Counted from the first letter of the stretch, positions 31,747 through 42,238 are shown. The stretch is DNA of 64,000 bases from Pandoraea pnomenusa (GCF_000767615.3 NZ_CP009553.3:2356001-2420000), one strand, 5' to 3'. Notes: generated by a model not told the origin, from the sequence alone. Program-made: numbers and translations.

Positions 31747-34245
31747 TCACGAGATGAGCGCGGTGTCGGCCGGTTCCTGCCGTTGCGCACGCTGCATGTC
31801 GACGACGCGGCCGAAGTCGGCCGGGAAATCGTCGACGGCGACTGCACGTGCGGCGTAATCGGCGTATTGACCCAGCAACTGCTGCTCGTCGTCGCTCACC
31901 AGTTGCAGCCGCGCGGCATGCGCCACCCATTGCGTGAATTCCGGCAGGCTTTGCGGCATCGTCGGCAGACGGCCTTCCTTGACGGCGATGCGCAGGCGTT
32001 GTTCGATGGCCGCCACTTGCGGTGACATCTGGAAGACGATTTCGCCGTAGGCCAGTTCGTCGATTTCCGGACGCGGGGAGTAGCTGCCCGCGATCAGGCG
32101 TTCGCGGGTGTCGCCCGGCGTCTGCATCAGGTCGGCCACGCGCGCGGCAAGCGCATCGGACGGCTTCGCGTAAGGCAGGCCGAGCGGCGCGAGCTTCCAG
32201 CGCATCCACCAGGCGACCGGGCGCGACGGATAGTTGGCGAGCACGCCTTCGAAGGCCTCACGCGCTTGCCACAGCGCGTCCTGCGCGGCCCAGTGCACGA
32301 GCGGCAAGTCGGCTTGTGGGCGCCCCTCGTCCTCATATCGCTTGAGCGTCGCCGTGAGCACGAACAACTGCGACAGGATGTCGCCCAACCGGCCGGTAAT
32401 GCTCTCGCGGCGTTTGAGCGAGCCGCCGAGCACGGCCATCGAGACGTCGGCCGCAATCGCGAGCAGTGTCGAGAGGCGGTTTGCCGCGCGGTAGTACGCA
32501 TGCAGCTCGGGCGCCGCGTTGGATGGCACGGCCGAGAATCTCGCGTGCGTGACGCCTTGCAGTGCGCCGCGCACGATATTGCTCGCCACGAAGCTCAGGT
32601 GGCCGAAGAGGGCGTCGTCGAAGGCGCGCACGGCAGCTTCGTGATCGGTCGTCTGCGCGGCGGCGAGTTCCTTGAGGACGTAGGGATGGCAGCGGATGGC
32701 ACCCTGGCCGAAGATCATCAGGCAGCGCGTCATGATGTTCGCGCCCTCGACGGTGATCGAGACCGGTACCTGCTGGTAGGCGCGCGCGAGGAAATTGTTG
32801 GGCCCCATGCAAATGCCCTTGCCCGCGACGACGTCCATGCCGTCGTTCACGACCTTGCGTGCGCGCTCCGTGACGTGGTACTTCGCGATGGCAGAGATTA
32901 CCGAGGGCTTCTCGCCGAGATCGACGGCCAGTGCGGCCATGCGGCGCGCGGCATCCATCGCGTAGAGATTGCCCGCCATGCGCGCGAGCGCTTCCTGCAC
33001 GCCCTCGAACTTGCCGATGGGCGTGCGGAACTGCCGGCGTACGGCGGCGTACGCGCCCGTGGCGCGCACGGCGATCTTCGAATAGCCGACGTTCGACGAC
33101 GGCAGTGAGATCGCGCGGCCCGCGGCCAGACATTCCATCAGCATGCGCCATCCCTTGCCGACCTGTGCCTGACCCCCGATGACCCAGTCGAGCGGAATGA
33201 AGACGTCCTTGCCCGAGTTGGGGCCGTTCTGGAACACGGCGTTGAGCGGCCAGTGGCGCCGACCGATGACCACGCCCGGATGGGCCGTCGGAATGAGCGC
33301 GCAGGTGATGCCCGGCTCGTCGTCGCTGCCCAGCAGATGGTCGGGATCGAGCGCGCGGAAGGCCAGGCCCAATACGGTCGCGATGGGGCCGAGCGTGATG
33401 TAGCGCTTGCTCCACGTCACGCGAAAACCCAGCGTCTCGCGGCCCTCGTGCACGCCCCGACAGACGATGCCGACGTCGGGAATGGCGGCGGCGTCGGAGC
33501 CGGCGTAGGGGCTGGTCAGCGCGAAGCAGGGAATTTCCTGTCCCCTCGCCAGACGGGGCAGGTAATAGTGCTTCTGCTCCTCGGTGCCGTAGTGGAGCAG
33601 CAGCTCCGCCGGACCCAGGGAGTTCGGCACCATCACCGAGACCGCGGCCGCGGAACAGCGCGACGCGAGTTTCATCACCACCTGGGAATGTGCGTAGGCG
33701 GAGAATTCGAGGCCGCCGTAACGTTTGGGAATGATCATGCCGAGAAAGCCCGCGTCCTTGGCGTACTGCCACGCCCTGGGCGGCAGGTCTTGCCAGACCT
33801 GCGTGCTTTCCCAGTCGTTCGAGAGGTCGCAAAGGTGCTCGACCTCGTTGTCCATGAACGCCTGCTCTTCAGCGCTCAGCTTCGGGGCCGGTAACGCCAT
33901 GAACTTGCGCCAGTCGGGGCGGCCCGAGAAGAGGTCGGCGTCCCACCAGACAGTGCCGGCTTCGATGGCGTCTTTTTCCGTCTCGGACATTTCCGGCATG
34001 ATCGTGCGGAACTTGGCGAGCGCCGGCGCGGTGATCCATGCCCGACGCAGCGGATCGATGCTCAGCACGAGCGGGGGCAGCACGAAGGCGACGGCGAGCA
34101 CTGCGGTCGCGACCGTCCCGATCAATCCCGTCGCAACGCCCGCGCCGAGCCACAGCGCCATGGCAACGAGCCATTGCCATGCGCGAGCCCGATACAGGAG
34201 CAGCGCGCACACGCCCACCACAAACGCGAGAATCCATACAGCCAT
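31747..34245 (-). CDS. fadE: Acyl-CoA dehydrogenase, long FadE type
   Basis: FAD-dependent first dehydrogenation of beta-oxidation; 832 aa, close to E. coli FadE. Two to three N-terminal hydrophobic helices (about residues 2-65) anchor it in the membrane. The dehydrogenase core contains MIIPKRYGGLEFSAYAHSQV, LTSPYAGSDAAAIPD and a C-terminal extension of unknown role, as in the FadE family. It is the first gene of the fatty-acid operon, 58 bases before the long fabG. Regulation by the neighbouring PsrA-like repressor is likely but not shown. Confidence 0.95.
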   Translation of the reverse strand: MAVWILAFVVGVCALLLYRARAWQWLVAMALWLGAGVATGLIGTVATAVLAVAFVLPPLVLSIDPLRRAWITAPALAKFRTIMPEMSETEKDAIEAGTVWWDADLFSGRPDWRKFMALPAPKLSAEEQAFMDNEVEHLCDLSNDWESTQVWQDLPPRAWQYAKDAGFLGMIIPKRYGGLEFSAYAHSQVVMKLASRCSAAAVSVMVPNSLGPAELLLHYGTEEQKHYYLPRLARGQEIPCFALTSPYAGSDAAAIPDVGIVCRGVHEGRETLGFRVTWSKRYITLGPIATVLGLAFRALDPDHLLGSDDEPGITCALIPTAHPGVVIGRRHWPLNAVFQNGPNSGKDVFIPLDWVIGGQAQVGKGWRMLMECLAAGRAISLPSSNVGYSKIAVRATGAYAAVRRQFRTPIGKFEGVQEALARMAGNLYAMDAARRMAALAVDLGEKPSVISAIAKYHVTERARKVVNDGMDVVAGKGICMGPNNFLARAYQQVPVSITVEGANIMTRCLMIFGQGAIRCHPYVLKELAAAQTTDHEAAVRAFDDALFGHLSFVASNIVRGALQGVTHARFSAVPSNAAPELHAYYRAANRLSTLLAIAADVSMAVLGGSLKRRESITGRLGDILSQLFVLTATLKRYEDEGRPQADLPLVHWAAQDALWQAREAFEGVLANYPSRPVAWWMRWKLAPLGLPYAKPSDALAARVADLMQTPGDTRERLIAGSYSPRPEIDELAYGEIVFQMSPQVAAIEQRLRIAVKEGRLPTMPQSLPEFTQWVAHAARLQLVSDDEQQLLGQYADYAARAVAVDDFPADFGRVVDMQRAQRQEPADTALIS

Positions 34246-34590
34246 GATGTTTTCCTCCCTTTGGGTTCAGTCCCGACGCCCGCTACCGTACGTGTCGGCG
34301 CTCGAGCCGATCGCCGTTGCCGGTTAGCGGGTGGCAAGCGGGTGGCAAGCCGGCGGCAAGCGGGCGGGACTGTCTTCCTCGCGCCGTCTGTCGGCGAGTC
34401 TGGTCAGGGGGGCGGTGTTGCGTTGCCCCGTCCCCCGACTGGCACGACGACGGCGTTCTTGTTTGATGACCCAGCGGCATGTTGGTGCGCCGGGAATTGG
34501 CACGTCCGAGTGTTGCTTCGACCGGAGAGCGGCAGGACGCGCTTTCGGTCGGACCCCCTTCGGCGCGGGCCTCGGGGTGCGTCGATTTTT
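34246..34590. other. Spacer between fadE and the TetR gene, no gene seen
   Basis: The 345 bases upstream of fadE hold an 11-bp repeat (34327-34370) and no convincing open frame. I could not find a clear -35/-10 pair or a palindrome like the one upstream of the TetR gene. Confidence 0.5.
34327..34370. repeat. 11-bp tandem repeat, four copies
   Basis: GCGGGTGGCAA occurs twice exactly (34327-34348), followed by GCCGGCGGCAA and GCGGGCGGGAC. It is in the fadE upstream region. Confidence 0.85.
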
Positions 34591-35439
34591 TCAGGCGCTC
34601 GCCAGCGAGCGGCCGTGGCCGCCCGGCATCGCCGCGGATGCGTCGGGCGGGGCGTTGCCGTCACCGGAGGCGGCGCCGTGATCCGCTCCAGGGGCGGCGC
34701 CCGCTTCGCGCGGCGGCGTGACGTCGGCGTCCCTGGCCAGTGCGAACACGGCGGCGAAACTGGCGAGCTGCGCTTCGCCCGGCATCGGCGCCTTGAGCGC
34801 GGCGACCATCAGCGCGGTCAGGCGGGCGACGACCTGCAGGTCGCCCATGGGCTGGCCCTGCGCGAAGGTATCGATCAGACGCGACGTGTCGCTGCTGGCG
34901 AGTACGCCCGACAGGGCCTGCAATGCGAAGTGAAGGCGCCAGCCCAGTTCCTGACGCGGAAGCTCCGGCAGCGCCCGGGCGAATGCTTCGAAGAACCGTT
35001 CGAACACCGGTGCGTAATGCTGTTGCAGATACTCGCGGATGAAGGGCGACGGATCCGCGTAGACCCGGCCGAGCAGGCGCAGGAACGCAGGGCCGCCGAT
35101 CTCGCGATGGTGCGAGATGGCGAGCGCCGGGATGAACATCGCCCCAAGCACATGCTCGCAGGTGAGCTGCCCGTTGGGCCATTCGGCCTCGGCCCGGGTG
35201 AGCAATGCCAGCCGTTCGTCGTTCAGGCGGTCGAGACGTCGCGCCAGCATCGCCTGGAGCAAGGTTTCCTTGCTGCCGAAGTGATAGTTGACGGCCGCCA
35301 GGTTGACCTCCGCGCGCGATGTGATCTGGCGCAGCGACATGGCTTCGTAACCGTACTCGATGAACAGGTCTTCCGCGGCGTCGAGTATCCGCAATTTCGT
35401 GTCGCCGGCTTGTCGGCCGGCTGCAAGGCGTGGGCTCAC
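34591..35439 (-). CDS. TetR-family repressor, PsrA-like
   Basis: 282-aa regulator. The N-terminal helix-turn-helix region LRQITSRAEVNLAAVNYHFG followed by SKETLLQAML is very close to PsrA, the fatty-acid-responsive repressor of beta-oxidation genes in Pseudomonas; the C-terminal domain (FLRLLGRVYADPSPFIREYL) also fits. A Gly/Ala-rich tail of about 45 residues follows. The GTG at 35439, with GAGGAG upstream, is the best start. It is encoded on the same strand as, and 345 bases before, fadE. Long-chain acyl-CoA or free fatty acid as inducer is inferred from the family. Confidence 0.85.
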   Translation of the reverse strand: MSPRLAAGRQAGDTKLRILDAAEDLFIEYGYEAMSLRQITSRAEVNLAAVNYHFGSKETLLQAMLARRLDRLNDERLALLTRAEAEWPNGQLTCEHVLGAMFIPALAISHHREIGGPAFLRLLGRVYADPSPFIREYLQQHYAPVFERFFEAFARALPELPRQELGWRLHFALQALSGVLASSDTSRLIDTFAQGQPMGDLQVVARLTALMVAALKAPMPGEAQLASFAAVFALARDADVTPPREAGAAPGADHGAASGDGNAPPDASAAMPGGHGRSLASA

Positions 35440-35504
35440 GGCGATTTCTCCTCGGCGACGCGGCGCGATGCCGCATCCATCCAGTCTCAATGAACCGATG
35501 TTTC

Positions 35505-35524
35505 ATTCAAACGTTCGATTGAAT
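35505..35524. promoter_or_regulatory. Candidate operator of the PsrA-like repressor
   Basis: ATTCAAACGT followed by TCGATTGAAT is a 20-bp imperfect palindrome, eight of ten positions matching, 66 bases upstream of the GTG start. The TTCAAAC/GTTCGA core recalls PsrA sites built on CAAAC/GTTTG. Autoregulation is inferred. Confidence 0.5.
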
Positions 35525-35664
35525 CCTAGGCGGTTCGCACGTCCTCCCCAAGACCTTTTTCTGGGTGAGACCCTCTAATATGCAATTCCGGTCCGTCGAG
35601 GCGCCGTTGGCGGGTCGGGTGCGCGACGCAGTCATCACGCCGCGCGATGGCCTCATTTCGCGGA

Positions 35665-35678
35665 TTTCCGGCCGGAAA
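35665..35678. promoter_or_regulatory. Perfect palindrome TTTCCGGCCGGAAA
   Basis: A 14-bp perfect palindrome ends 25 bases upstream of the TAAAAT candidate -10 box for tig, close to where a -35 should be. Candidate operator with no known protein. Confidence 0.35.
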
Positions 35679-35880
35679 GTCTGGAGGCGGGGCAATAGTT
35701 TGCTAAAATGTTCCGCTTTGTGTGCAAAACCGTTTTGGCGCGACCCCGATTCTCTCGGGGGCGGAGGGAAGCCGGCGTCGCATCGTCGGTACCGGCCCAA
35801 GGTTGATTAACTGACAGGGTCCGCTTGCGGCCATCCCTCGCCGTAACACAGAACGACCCTCTGGAAGGACGAATATCCTC

Positions 35881-37221
35881 ATGACTATCGCTGTTGAAAA
35901 CCTCGGCAAGCTCGAGCGTCGCTTTACCATCGCCCTGCTCAAGCAGGACGTCGAAAAAGAAGTTGCTACGCGCATCCAGAAGCTGTCGAAGACGGTTCGT
36001 ATGCCGGGCTTCCGCCCCGGCAAGGTGCCCCTGAAGATGGTCACCCAGCAGTATGGTGGTCAGGTCGAAGCCGAAGTCGTGAGCGACAAGGTCGGCCAGC
36101 AATTCTTCGAAATCACGAAGGAGCAGGATCTGCGCGTGGCGGGTCAGCCGCGCTTTGCGCCGAAGGCCGACGCGGCCGAGACCGAATACGCGTTCGACGC
36201 GACGTTCGAGGTCTACCCGGAAGTCAAGATCGGTGATCTGGCCAACGCCGAAGTCACGCGCACCTCGACCGACGTCTCGGAAGCCGAGATCGATCGCACC
36301 ATTGATATCCTGCGCAAGCAGCGCGTGCACTACCACGTGCGCGGCGAAGCCGGCGAGCACGGCGACGGCGGCTCGGTCGAGGCCAAGGACGGCGACCGCG
36401 TGACGGTCGATTTCGTCGGCAAGATCGATGGCGAGGCATTCGCCGGCGGCAGCGCCGAAGACTTCGTGTTCGTGCTCGGCGAAGGCCGTATGCTGCCCGA
36501 ATTCGAAAAGGCGACGCTGGGCCTGAAGGTTGGCGAGTCGAAGGAGTTCGAACTCAAGTTCCCGGACGAGTACCACGGCAAGGAAGTGGCCGGCAAGACC
36601 GCCACGTTCACCGTGACGCTCAAGCAGGTCGAGTGGGCTCACCTGCCGGAAGTCAACGCCGAGTTCGCCAAGTCGCTCGGTATCGCCGACGGCAGCCTCG
36701 AGAAGATGCGCGCCGACATCAAGGAAAACCTGTCGCGTGAAGTCAAGCGTCGCACGCAGGCGTTGCTCAAGGATCAGGTGATGAACGCCCTGATCTCGGT
36801 GGCCGAGCTCGAGGTGCCGAACGCCCTGGTCGAACAGGACCAGGAGCGTCTGGTCGCGATGGCGCGTCAGGACCTCGCGCAGCGCGGTGTGCCCAACGCC
36901 GGCAACGTGCCGATCCCCGCGGAAATGTTCAAGGAGCAAGCCGAGCGTCGCGTCAAGCTGGGCCTGATCCTGGCCGAGCTCGTCAAGCAAAACGACCTGC
37001 AGGCCAAGCCGGAACAGATCAAGGCGGAAGTCGAGGAATTCGCGAAGAGCTACGAAGACCCGCAGGAAGTCGTCCGCTGGTACTATGGCGATCAGCAGCG
37101 CATGGCGGAAATGGAAGGTTTCGTCGTCGAGAACAACGTTGTCGAGTTCGTCCTGGGCAAGGCCAAGGTCACCGACAAGCAAGTTAGCTTCGAAGAGCTG
37201 GCTGGCAACACGCAAGCGTAA
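35881..37221 (+). CDS. tig: Trigger factor, ribosome-associated chaperone and prolyl isomerase
   Basis: 446-aa chaperone that binds nascent chains at the ribosome exit tunnel. The ribosome-docking signature [12 protein letters not shown] (about residue 43) is present. The FKBP-type prolyl isomerase domain (about 150-240) includes [18 protein letters not shown] and [20 protein letters not shown], and the C-terminal helical chaperone arms follow. AAGGA lies upstream of the ATG. A strong hairpin separates it from clpP, so clpP probably has its own expression as well as read-through. Confidence 0.97.
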   Translation: MTIAVENLGKLERRFTIALLKQDVEKEVATRIQKLSKTVRMPGFRPGKVPLKMVTQQYGGQVEAEVVSDKVGQQFFEITKEQDLRVAGQPRFAPKADAAETEYAFDATFEVYPEVKIGDLANAEVTRTSTDVSEAEIDRTIDILRKQRVHYHVRGEAGEHGDGGSVEAKDGDRVTVDFVGKIDGEAFAGGSAEDFVFVLGEGRMLPEFEKATLGLKVGESKEFELKFPDEYHGKEVAGKTATFTVTLKQVEWAHLPEVNAEFAKSLGIADGSLEKMRADIKENLSREVKRRTQALLKDQVMNALISVAELEVPNALVEQDQERLVAMARQDLAQRGVPNAGNVPIPAEMFKEQAERRVKLGLILAELVKQNDLQAKPEQIKAEVEEFAKSYEDPQEVVRWYYGDQQRMAEMEGFVVENNVVEFVLGKAKVTDKQVSFEELAGNTQA

Positions 37222-37242
37222 TCGACCGCGTACGACCGACTG

Positions 37243-37277
37243 AACCGCCGCGGCCGCAAGGCCGTGGCGGTTCTTTT
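37243..37277 (+). terminator. Intrinsic terminator between tig and clpP
   Basis: AACCGCCGCGGCC and GGCCGTGGCGGTT form a 13-bp stem with one G-U pair and a GCAA loop, followed by CTTTT. Confidence 0.8.
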
Positions 37278-37343
37278 CCAAATGGCCCCCGGGCCTCCTC
37301 CCTGCGGCGCGCAAAACCATCTCGATAGAAGGGTCGAACCGAT

Positions 37344-38000
37344 ATGCTTACCCGTTCCGAATTGCTCGCCCAACTCGCCTCCCAACCCCAGAGCTCCGCC
37401 CTCGAGACGCAAGGCCTTGGCCTCGTGCCGATGGTCGTCGAGCAAAGCGGGCGCGGTGAGCGCGCTTACGATATCTATTCGCGACTCCTGAAGGAGCGCA
37501 TCATTTTCCTGGTGGGCGAGGTCAACGATCAGAGCGCCAACCTCGTCGTCGCCCAGTTGCTGTTCCTCGAGAGCGAGAATCCGGACAAGGAAATCTCGAT
37601 GTACATCAACTCGCCGGGCGGCTCCGTCTCGGCGGGCCTGGCCATCTACGACACGATGAAGTTCGTCAAGCCGCCGGTCTCGACCCTGTGCCTGGGCATG
37701 GCGGCCAGCATGGGCGCGTTTCTGCTTGCGGCCGGCGAGAAGGGCAAGCGCTTCGCGCTGCCGAACGCGCGCATCATGATTCACCAGCCGCTGGGTGGCG
37801 CGCGCGGTCAGGCGTCGGACATCGAAATCCACGCCCGCGAAATCCTGTTGCTCAAGGATCGCCTGAACCGCCTGCTTGCCGAGAATACCGGGCAGTCGCT
37901 CGAAGTCATCGCGCGCGACACCGACCGCGACAACTTCAAGTCGGCCGCCGACTCGGTCGAGTACGGGTTGATCGATCGCGTATTGGAAAAGCGTCCCTGA
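37344..38000 (+). CDS. clpP: ATP-dependent Clp protease proteolytic subunit
   Basis: Serine peptidase that forms the double heptameric chamber fed by ClpX or ClpA; 218 aa. The catalytic triad is visible: Ser in [15 protein letters not shown], His in [10 protein letters not shown] and Asp in [15 protein letters not shown] and the dimer-handle region are typical. The first 20 residues contain the usual short propeptide. clpX follows 237 bases downstream, after a TACAAT candidate -10 at 38155-38160. Confidence 0.97.
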   Translation: MLTRSELLAQLASQPQSSALETQGLGLVPMVVEQSGRGERAYDIYSRLLKERIIFLVGEVNDQSANLVVAQLLFLESENPDKEISMYINSPGGSVSAGLAIYDTMKFVKPPVSTLCLGMAASMGAFLLAAGEKGKRFALPNARIMIHQPLGGARGQASDIEIHAREILLLKDRLNRLLAENTGQSLEVIARDTDRDNFKSAADSVEYGLIDRVLEKRP

Positions 38001-38237
38001 TCGCGGCCCGACTCCGGGGCGATCGACGGTTGAAAGGCGTGACGCGGCATTCGGTATTTTCGTCTCGAAAATGCGGGTGTTCGCGTCAAGTCTTTGTCGT
38101 AAAAGGGAATTTGTCACTGTCGCGGGTGGGCCACACGCTCGCGCGGCATGGCGTTACAATGGAATTCACGTATGCCGCGTTTGCCGCCCCCGATGGGGGA
38201 CGACCGGGGCGCAAATTGCTAGCAGGCTGACACAGAT

Positions 38238-39518
38238 ATGGTGGATAAAAAAAGCACTTCCAACGGCGAAAAGCTGCTCTACTGCTCGTTCTGCGGAAAG
38301 AGTCAGCACGAGGTCAAGAAGCTCATCGCGGGGCCGTCCGTGTTCATCTGCGACGAGTGTATTGATCTGTGCAACGAGATCATCCGTGACGAGGCCGCGG
38401 CAGCCGAGGACGAAAGCGGCAGCGGCGGCAAGTCCGATCTGCCCTCGCCGCAGGAGATCCGCGAGAGCCTCGATCAGTACGTGATCGGCCAGGACCGCGC
38501 CAAGAAGATTCTGGCGGTGGCGGTCTACAACCATTACAAGCGGTTGAAGCACCTCGGCGACAAGCGCGACGAGGTGGAGCTGTCCAAGAGCAACATCCTG
38601 CTCATCGGGCCGACCGGCTCGGGCAAGACGCTGCTCGCACAGACGCTGGCGCGTTTGCTCAACGTGCCGTTCGTGATTGCGGACGCCACGACGCTGACCG
38701 AAGCCGGTTATGTCGGTGAGGACGTCGAAAACATCATTCAGAAGCTTCTGCAGAACTGCAATTACGAGATCGAGCAGGCGCAGAAGGGCATTGTTTATAT
38801 TGACGAAATCGACAAGATCAGCCGCAAGTCGGACAATCCGTCGATTACGCGCGACGTGTCGGGCGAGGGGGTGCAGCAGGCGCTGCTCAAGCTCGTCGAG
38901 GGCACGATGGCTTCGGTGCCCCCGCAAGGCGGTCGCAAGCATCCGAATCAGGATTTCATCCAGGTCGACACGACGAACATTCTGTTCATCTGCGGCGGTG
39001 CCTTCGACGGTCTCGAGAAGATCATCATGAACCGCACGGAGAAGACGGGGATCGGCTTCGGTGCGACGGTCAAGACGGGCGAAGAGCGCGATGCCGGCGA
39101 ATTGCTGCGCGACGTCGAACCGGAAGACCTGATCAAATTCGGTCTGATTCCGGAACTGATCGGCCGTCTGCCGGTGGTTGCCACGTTGGGTAAGCTTGAC
39201 GAGGACGCCCTGGTGACGATTCTCATCGAGCCGAAGAATGCGCTGGTCAAGCAGTACCAGCGTCTGTTCATGATGGAGGGCGTGGAGCTGGAAATCCGCC
39301 CGGCGGCGCTGCATGCCGTGGCCCGCAAGGCCATCAAGCGCAAGACCGGGGCGCGGGGCCTGCGTTCGATCATCGAGCAGGCGCTGCTCGAAGTCATGTA
39401 CGAGCTGCCGTCGCTCAAGGGCGTGACCAAGGTGATTCTGGACGAAAACGCCATCAGCGGCGACGGAAAGCCGCTTTTGATCTACCAGGAGCCGCCCAAG
39501 GTTGCCGGCTCCAATTGA
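38238..39518 (+). CDS. clpX: Clp protease ATP-binding unfoldase ClpX
   Basis: AAA+ hexameric unfoldase that delivers substrates to ClpP; 426 aa. The N-terminal zinc-binding domain has CSFC and CDEC. The Walker [13 protein letters not shown], Walker [11 protein letters not shown], sensor/arginine-finger region [11 protein letters not shown] and [11 protein letters not shown] are all present. The ATG at 38238 gives the usual MVDKK start. A GAAA-looped terminator follows the stop. Confidence 0.97.
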   Translation: MVDKKSTSNGEKLLYCSFCGKSQHEVKKLIAGPSVFICDECIDLCNEIIRDEAAAAEDESGSGGKSDLPSPQEIRESLDQYVIGQDRAKKILAVAVYNHYKRLKHLGDKRDEVELSKSNILLIGPTGSGKTLLAQTLARLLNVPFVIADATTLTEAGYVGEDVENIIQKLLQNCNYEIEQAQKGIVYIDEIDKISRKSDNPSITRDVSGEGVQQALLKLVEGTMASVPPQGGRKHPNQDFIQVDTTNILFICGGAFDGLEKIIMNRTEKTGIGFGATVKTGEERDAGELLRDVEPEDLIKFGLIPELIGRLPVVATLGKLDEDALVTILIEPKNALVKQYQRLFMMEGVELEIRPAALHAVARKAIKRKTGARGLRSIIEQALLEVMYELPSLKGVTKVILDENAISGDGKPLLIYQEPPKVAGSN

Positions 39519-39539
39519 ACGGTCAACTCAATGCCACCG

Positions 39540-39573
39540 AAAGCCGTTCATGGAAACATGGGCGGCTTTTTTT
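39540..39573 (+). terminator. Intrinsic terminator after clpX
   Basis: AAAGCCGTTCATG and CATGGGCGGCTTT form a 13-bp stem (two G-U pairs) capped by GAAA and followed by a T-tract. Confidence 0.88.
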
Positions 39574-39646
39574 CCTTCATACTAGTGCCACGGGCAATGA
39601 AACCCCGAGTGGTGCACCTTATCGGCGAAAGGGCCTCTCGCGGCCT

Positions 39647-39675
39647 CTTGTAATTCTCGCCGGCGGCCTCAATTA
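39647..39675 (+). promoter_or_regulatory. Candidate heat-shock (sigma-32) promoter of lon
   Basis: CTTGTA (39647-39652) and CCTCAATTA (39667-39675), 14 bases apart, resemble the sigma-32 pattern CTTGAA...CCCCATnT. They lie 39 bases before the lon start. The match is partial; heat induction of lon is known in other bacteria. Confidence 0.3.
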
Positions 39676-39713
39676 GCAGGAACACAACGGTATCGTTAAA
39701 TATGGGGAACGAG

Positions 39714-42134
39714 ATGTCAGGCACCCAAATCCTCCCGCCCGAAGCGATTCAACTGCCCCTGTTGCCTTTGCGCGACGTGGTCGTGTTTCCGCACATGGTG
39801 ATTCCCCTTTTCGTGGGGCGTCCGAAATCGATCAAAGCGCTTGAAACCGCCATGGAAGGCGGCAAGCACATCATGCTGGTCGCCCAGAAGGCGGCCGCGA
39901 AGGATGAGCCCACGGCCAAGGATCTCTATGAGATCGGCTGCGTCGCGAATATCCTGCAAATGCTCAAACTGCCCGACGGCACCGTCAAGGTGCTGGTCGA
40001 GGGGATTCAACGCGCCCGCACGCTGAGTGTGGACGAAGAGGAAACCCAGTTCACGTCGGAAGTCATGCCGCTCGAGCCGGATGATGGCAATTCGCCGGAA
40101 TCCGAGGCGCTGCGTCGTGCCATCGTCGCGCAGTTCGATCAGTACGTGAAGCTCAACAAGAAGATTCCGCCGGAGATCCTGACGTCGCTGTCGGGCATCG
40201 ACGAAGCGGGTCGTCTGGCCGACACGATTGCGGCCCATCTGCCGCTCAAGCTCGAGCAGAAGCAGAAGATTCTGGAGATGTTCCCGGTCATCGAGCGACT
40301 CGAGCATCTGCTCGCGCAACTCGAGAGCGAGATCGACATTCTTCAGGTGGAAAAGCGTATCCGCGGCCGCGTGAAGCGCCAGATGGAGAAGAGCCAGCGC
40401 GAGTACTACCTGAACGAACAGGTCAAGGCGATCCAGAAGGAACTGGGCGAAGGCGAAGAAGGCGCCGATCTCGAGGAGCTCGAGAAGCGCATCAAGGCCG
40501 CGCATCTGCCGAAGGAAGCCAAGAAGAAGGCCGACGCCGAACTCAAGAAGCTCAAGCTGATGTCGCCGATGTCGGCCGAAGCGACGGTCGTGCGCAACTA
40601 CATCGACACGCTGGTCGGTCTGCCGTGGCGCAAGAAGAGCAAGGTGAACAACGATCTGTCGAATGCCGAGAAGGTGCTCGACGAGGATCACTTCGGTCTC
40701 GAGAAGGTCAAGGAACGCATCCTCGAGTATCTCGCCGTGCAGCAACGCGTGGACAAGGTCAAGGCGCCGATCCTGTGCCTGGTCGGGCCTCCCGGCGTGG
40801 GCAAGACCTCGCTCGGCCAGTCGATCGCACGTGCCACGAATCGCAAGTTCGTGCGCATGGCATTGGGTGGTGTGCGTGACGAGGCTGAAATCCGCGGTCA
40901 CCGTCGCACGTACATCGGATCGATGCCCGGCAAGATTCTGCAGAGCCTGTCGAAGGTTGCCGTGCGTAACCCGTTGTTCCTGCTCGACGAAGTGGACAAG
41001 ATGGGCATGGACTTCCGTGGCGATCCGAGTTCGGCGCTGCTCGAAGTGCTCGATCCGGAACAGAACCACACGTTCTCGGATCACTACGTCGAAGTCGACT
41101 TCGATCTGTCGGATGTGATGTTCGTGGCCACCTCGAACTCGCTGAACATTCCGGCACCGCTGCTCGACCGTATGGAAGTGATTCGTCTGTCGGGTTACAC
41201 GGAAGACGAGAAGGTCAACATCGCCCAGCGTTATCTTCTGCCGAAGCAGAAGAAGAACAATGGCCTGAAGGAAGGCGAGATCGATCTGACCGAAGCCGCC
41301 ATCCGCGACATCATTCGTTACTACACGCGCGAAGCGGGCGTGCGCTCGCTCGAACGCGAGATCTCGAAGATCTGCCGCAAGGTCGTGAAGATGCTCTTGC
41401 TCAAGAAGGTCGAAGGCACCTCGATCAAGGTCGATGCGAGCAATCTCGACAACTTCCTGGGCGTGCGCAAGTTCGACTTCGGTCTGGCCATGAAGGAAAA
41501 CCAGATCGGCCAGGTCACGGGTCTCGCGTGGACGGAAGTGGGCGGCGATCTGCTGACCATCGAAGCGGCGGTGATGCCGGGCAAGGGCAACATCATTCGC
41601 ACGGGTTCGCTCGGCGATGTGATGAAGGAGTCGGTCGAGGCGGCGCGCTCGGTGGTGCGTTCGCGTGCACGGCGCCTTGGCGTGACCGACGAGCAGTTCG
41701 AGAAGCGGGATATCCACATTCACGTGCCGGAAGGTGCGACGCCGAAGGACGGCCCGTCTGCCGGTATCGCCATGACGACCGCGCTCGTGTCGGTGCTCAC
41801 CGGTATTCCGGTGCGCGCGGATGTGGCGATGACCGGTGAGATCACGCTGCGCGGTGAAGTCCTGCCGATCGGTGGTCTCAAGGAGAAGCTGCTGGCAGCG
41901 CATCGCGGCGGCATCAAGCTCGTGTTGATTCCGGAAGAGAACGTGAAGGATCTCGCCGAGATTCCCGATACCGTCAAGAACGCGCTGGAAATCGTGCCGG
42001 TGCGCTGGATCGACAAGGTGCTCGAACTCGCGCTCGAACATGCGCCGGAACCGCTGCCGGAAGATGAAGCCAAGGCGGCGCCTGTCACGCCCACGGCGGA
42101 TGCCAGCGGCAAGCAGGATGTCATCAAGCACTGA
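39714..42134 (+). CDS. lon: ATP-dependent Lon protease
   Basis: Cytoplasmic AAA+ serine protease degrading misfolded and regulatory proteins; 806 aa. The N-terminal substrate-binding domain begins [21 protein letters not shown] coiled-coil region (about 190-300) is followed by the ATPase with [12 protein letters not shown] and [10 protein letters not shown]. The peptidase domain holds catalytic Ser in [11 protein letters not shown] and Lys in [14 protein letters not shown]. The ATG at 39714 ([10 protein letters not shown]) fits Burkholderia homologues; another in-frame ATG is at 39702. It is followed by a strong terminator and hupB, as in many proteobacteria. Confidence 0.97.
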   Translation: MSGTQILPPEAIQLPLLPLRDVVVFPHMVIPLFVGRPKSIKALETAMEGGKHIMLVAQKAAAKDEPTAKDLYEIGCVANILQMLKLPDGTVKVLVEGIQRARTLSVDEEETQFTSEVMPLEPDDGNSPESEALRRAIVAQFDQYVKLNKKIPPEILTSLSGIDEAGRLADTIAAHLPLKLEQKQKILEMFPVIERLEHLLAQLESEIDILQVEKRIRGRVKRQMEKSQREYYLNEQVKAIQKELGEGEEGADLEELEKRIKAAHLPKEAKKKADAELKKLKLMSPMSAEATVVRNYIDTLVGLPWRKKSKVNNDLSNAEKVLDEDHFGLEKVKERILEYLAVQQRVDKVKAPILCLVGPPGVGKTSLGQSIARATNRKFVRMALGGVRDEAEIRGHRRTYIGSMPGKILQSLSKVAVRNPLFLLDEVDKMGMDFRGDPSSALLEVLDPEQNHTFSDHYVEVDFDLSDVMFVATSNSLNIPAPLLDRMEVIRLSGYTEDEKVNIAQRYLLPKQKKNNGLKEGEIDLTEAAIRDIIRYYTREAGVRSLEREISKICRKVVKMLLLKKVEGTSIKVDASNLDNFLGVRKFDFGLAMKENQIGQVTGLAWTEVGGDLLTIEAAVMPGKGNIIRTGSLGDVMKESVEAARSVVRSRARRLGVTDEQFEKRDIHIHVPEGATPKDGPSAGIAMTTALVSVLTGIPVRADVAMTGEITLRGEVLPIGGLKEKLLAAHRGGIKLVLIPEENVKDLAEIPDTVKNALEIVPVRWIDKVLELALEHAPEPLPEDEAKAAPVTPTADASGKQDVIKH

Positions 42135-42208
42135 CAGTCATTGATCATCGGGCAGCGTTGGCGGAGCGACAGGTTCCGCGAATGATCGCCTAATGGGAAA
42201 CGACGGAA

Positions 42209-42238
42209 AAAGCTCGGGGTTTTCCCCGGGCTTTTTTT
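42209..42238 (+). terminator. Intrinsic terminator after lon
   Basis: AAAGCTCGGGG and CCCCGGGCTTT form an 11-bp stem (one G-U pair) with a TTTT loop, followed by a T-tract. Confidence 0.9.

Larger units (their letters stand above)
35440..35880. other. Divergent regulatory region between the TetR gene and tig
   Basis: No gene is seen in 441 bases. It holds a 20-bp palindrome close to the TetR gene (35505-35524), a perfect 14-bp palindrome (35665-35678), a TAAAAT -10 candidate for tig (35704-35709) and a CCCCGA/TCGGGG hairpin (35744-35760) in the presumed tig leader. Confidence 0.55.

Noticed and set aside
39717..42131. 804-codon minus-strand frame opposite lon
   Set aside because: Complementary to nearly all of lon, biased composition, no recognisable protein.
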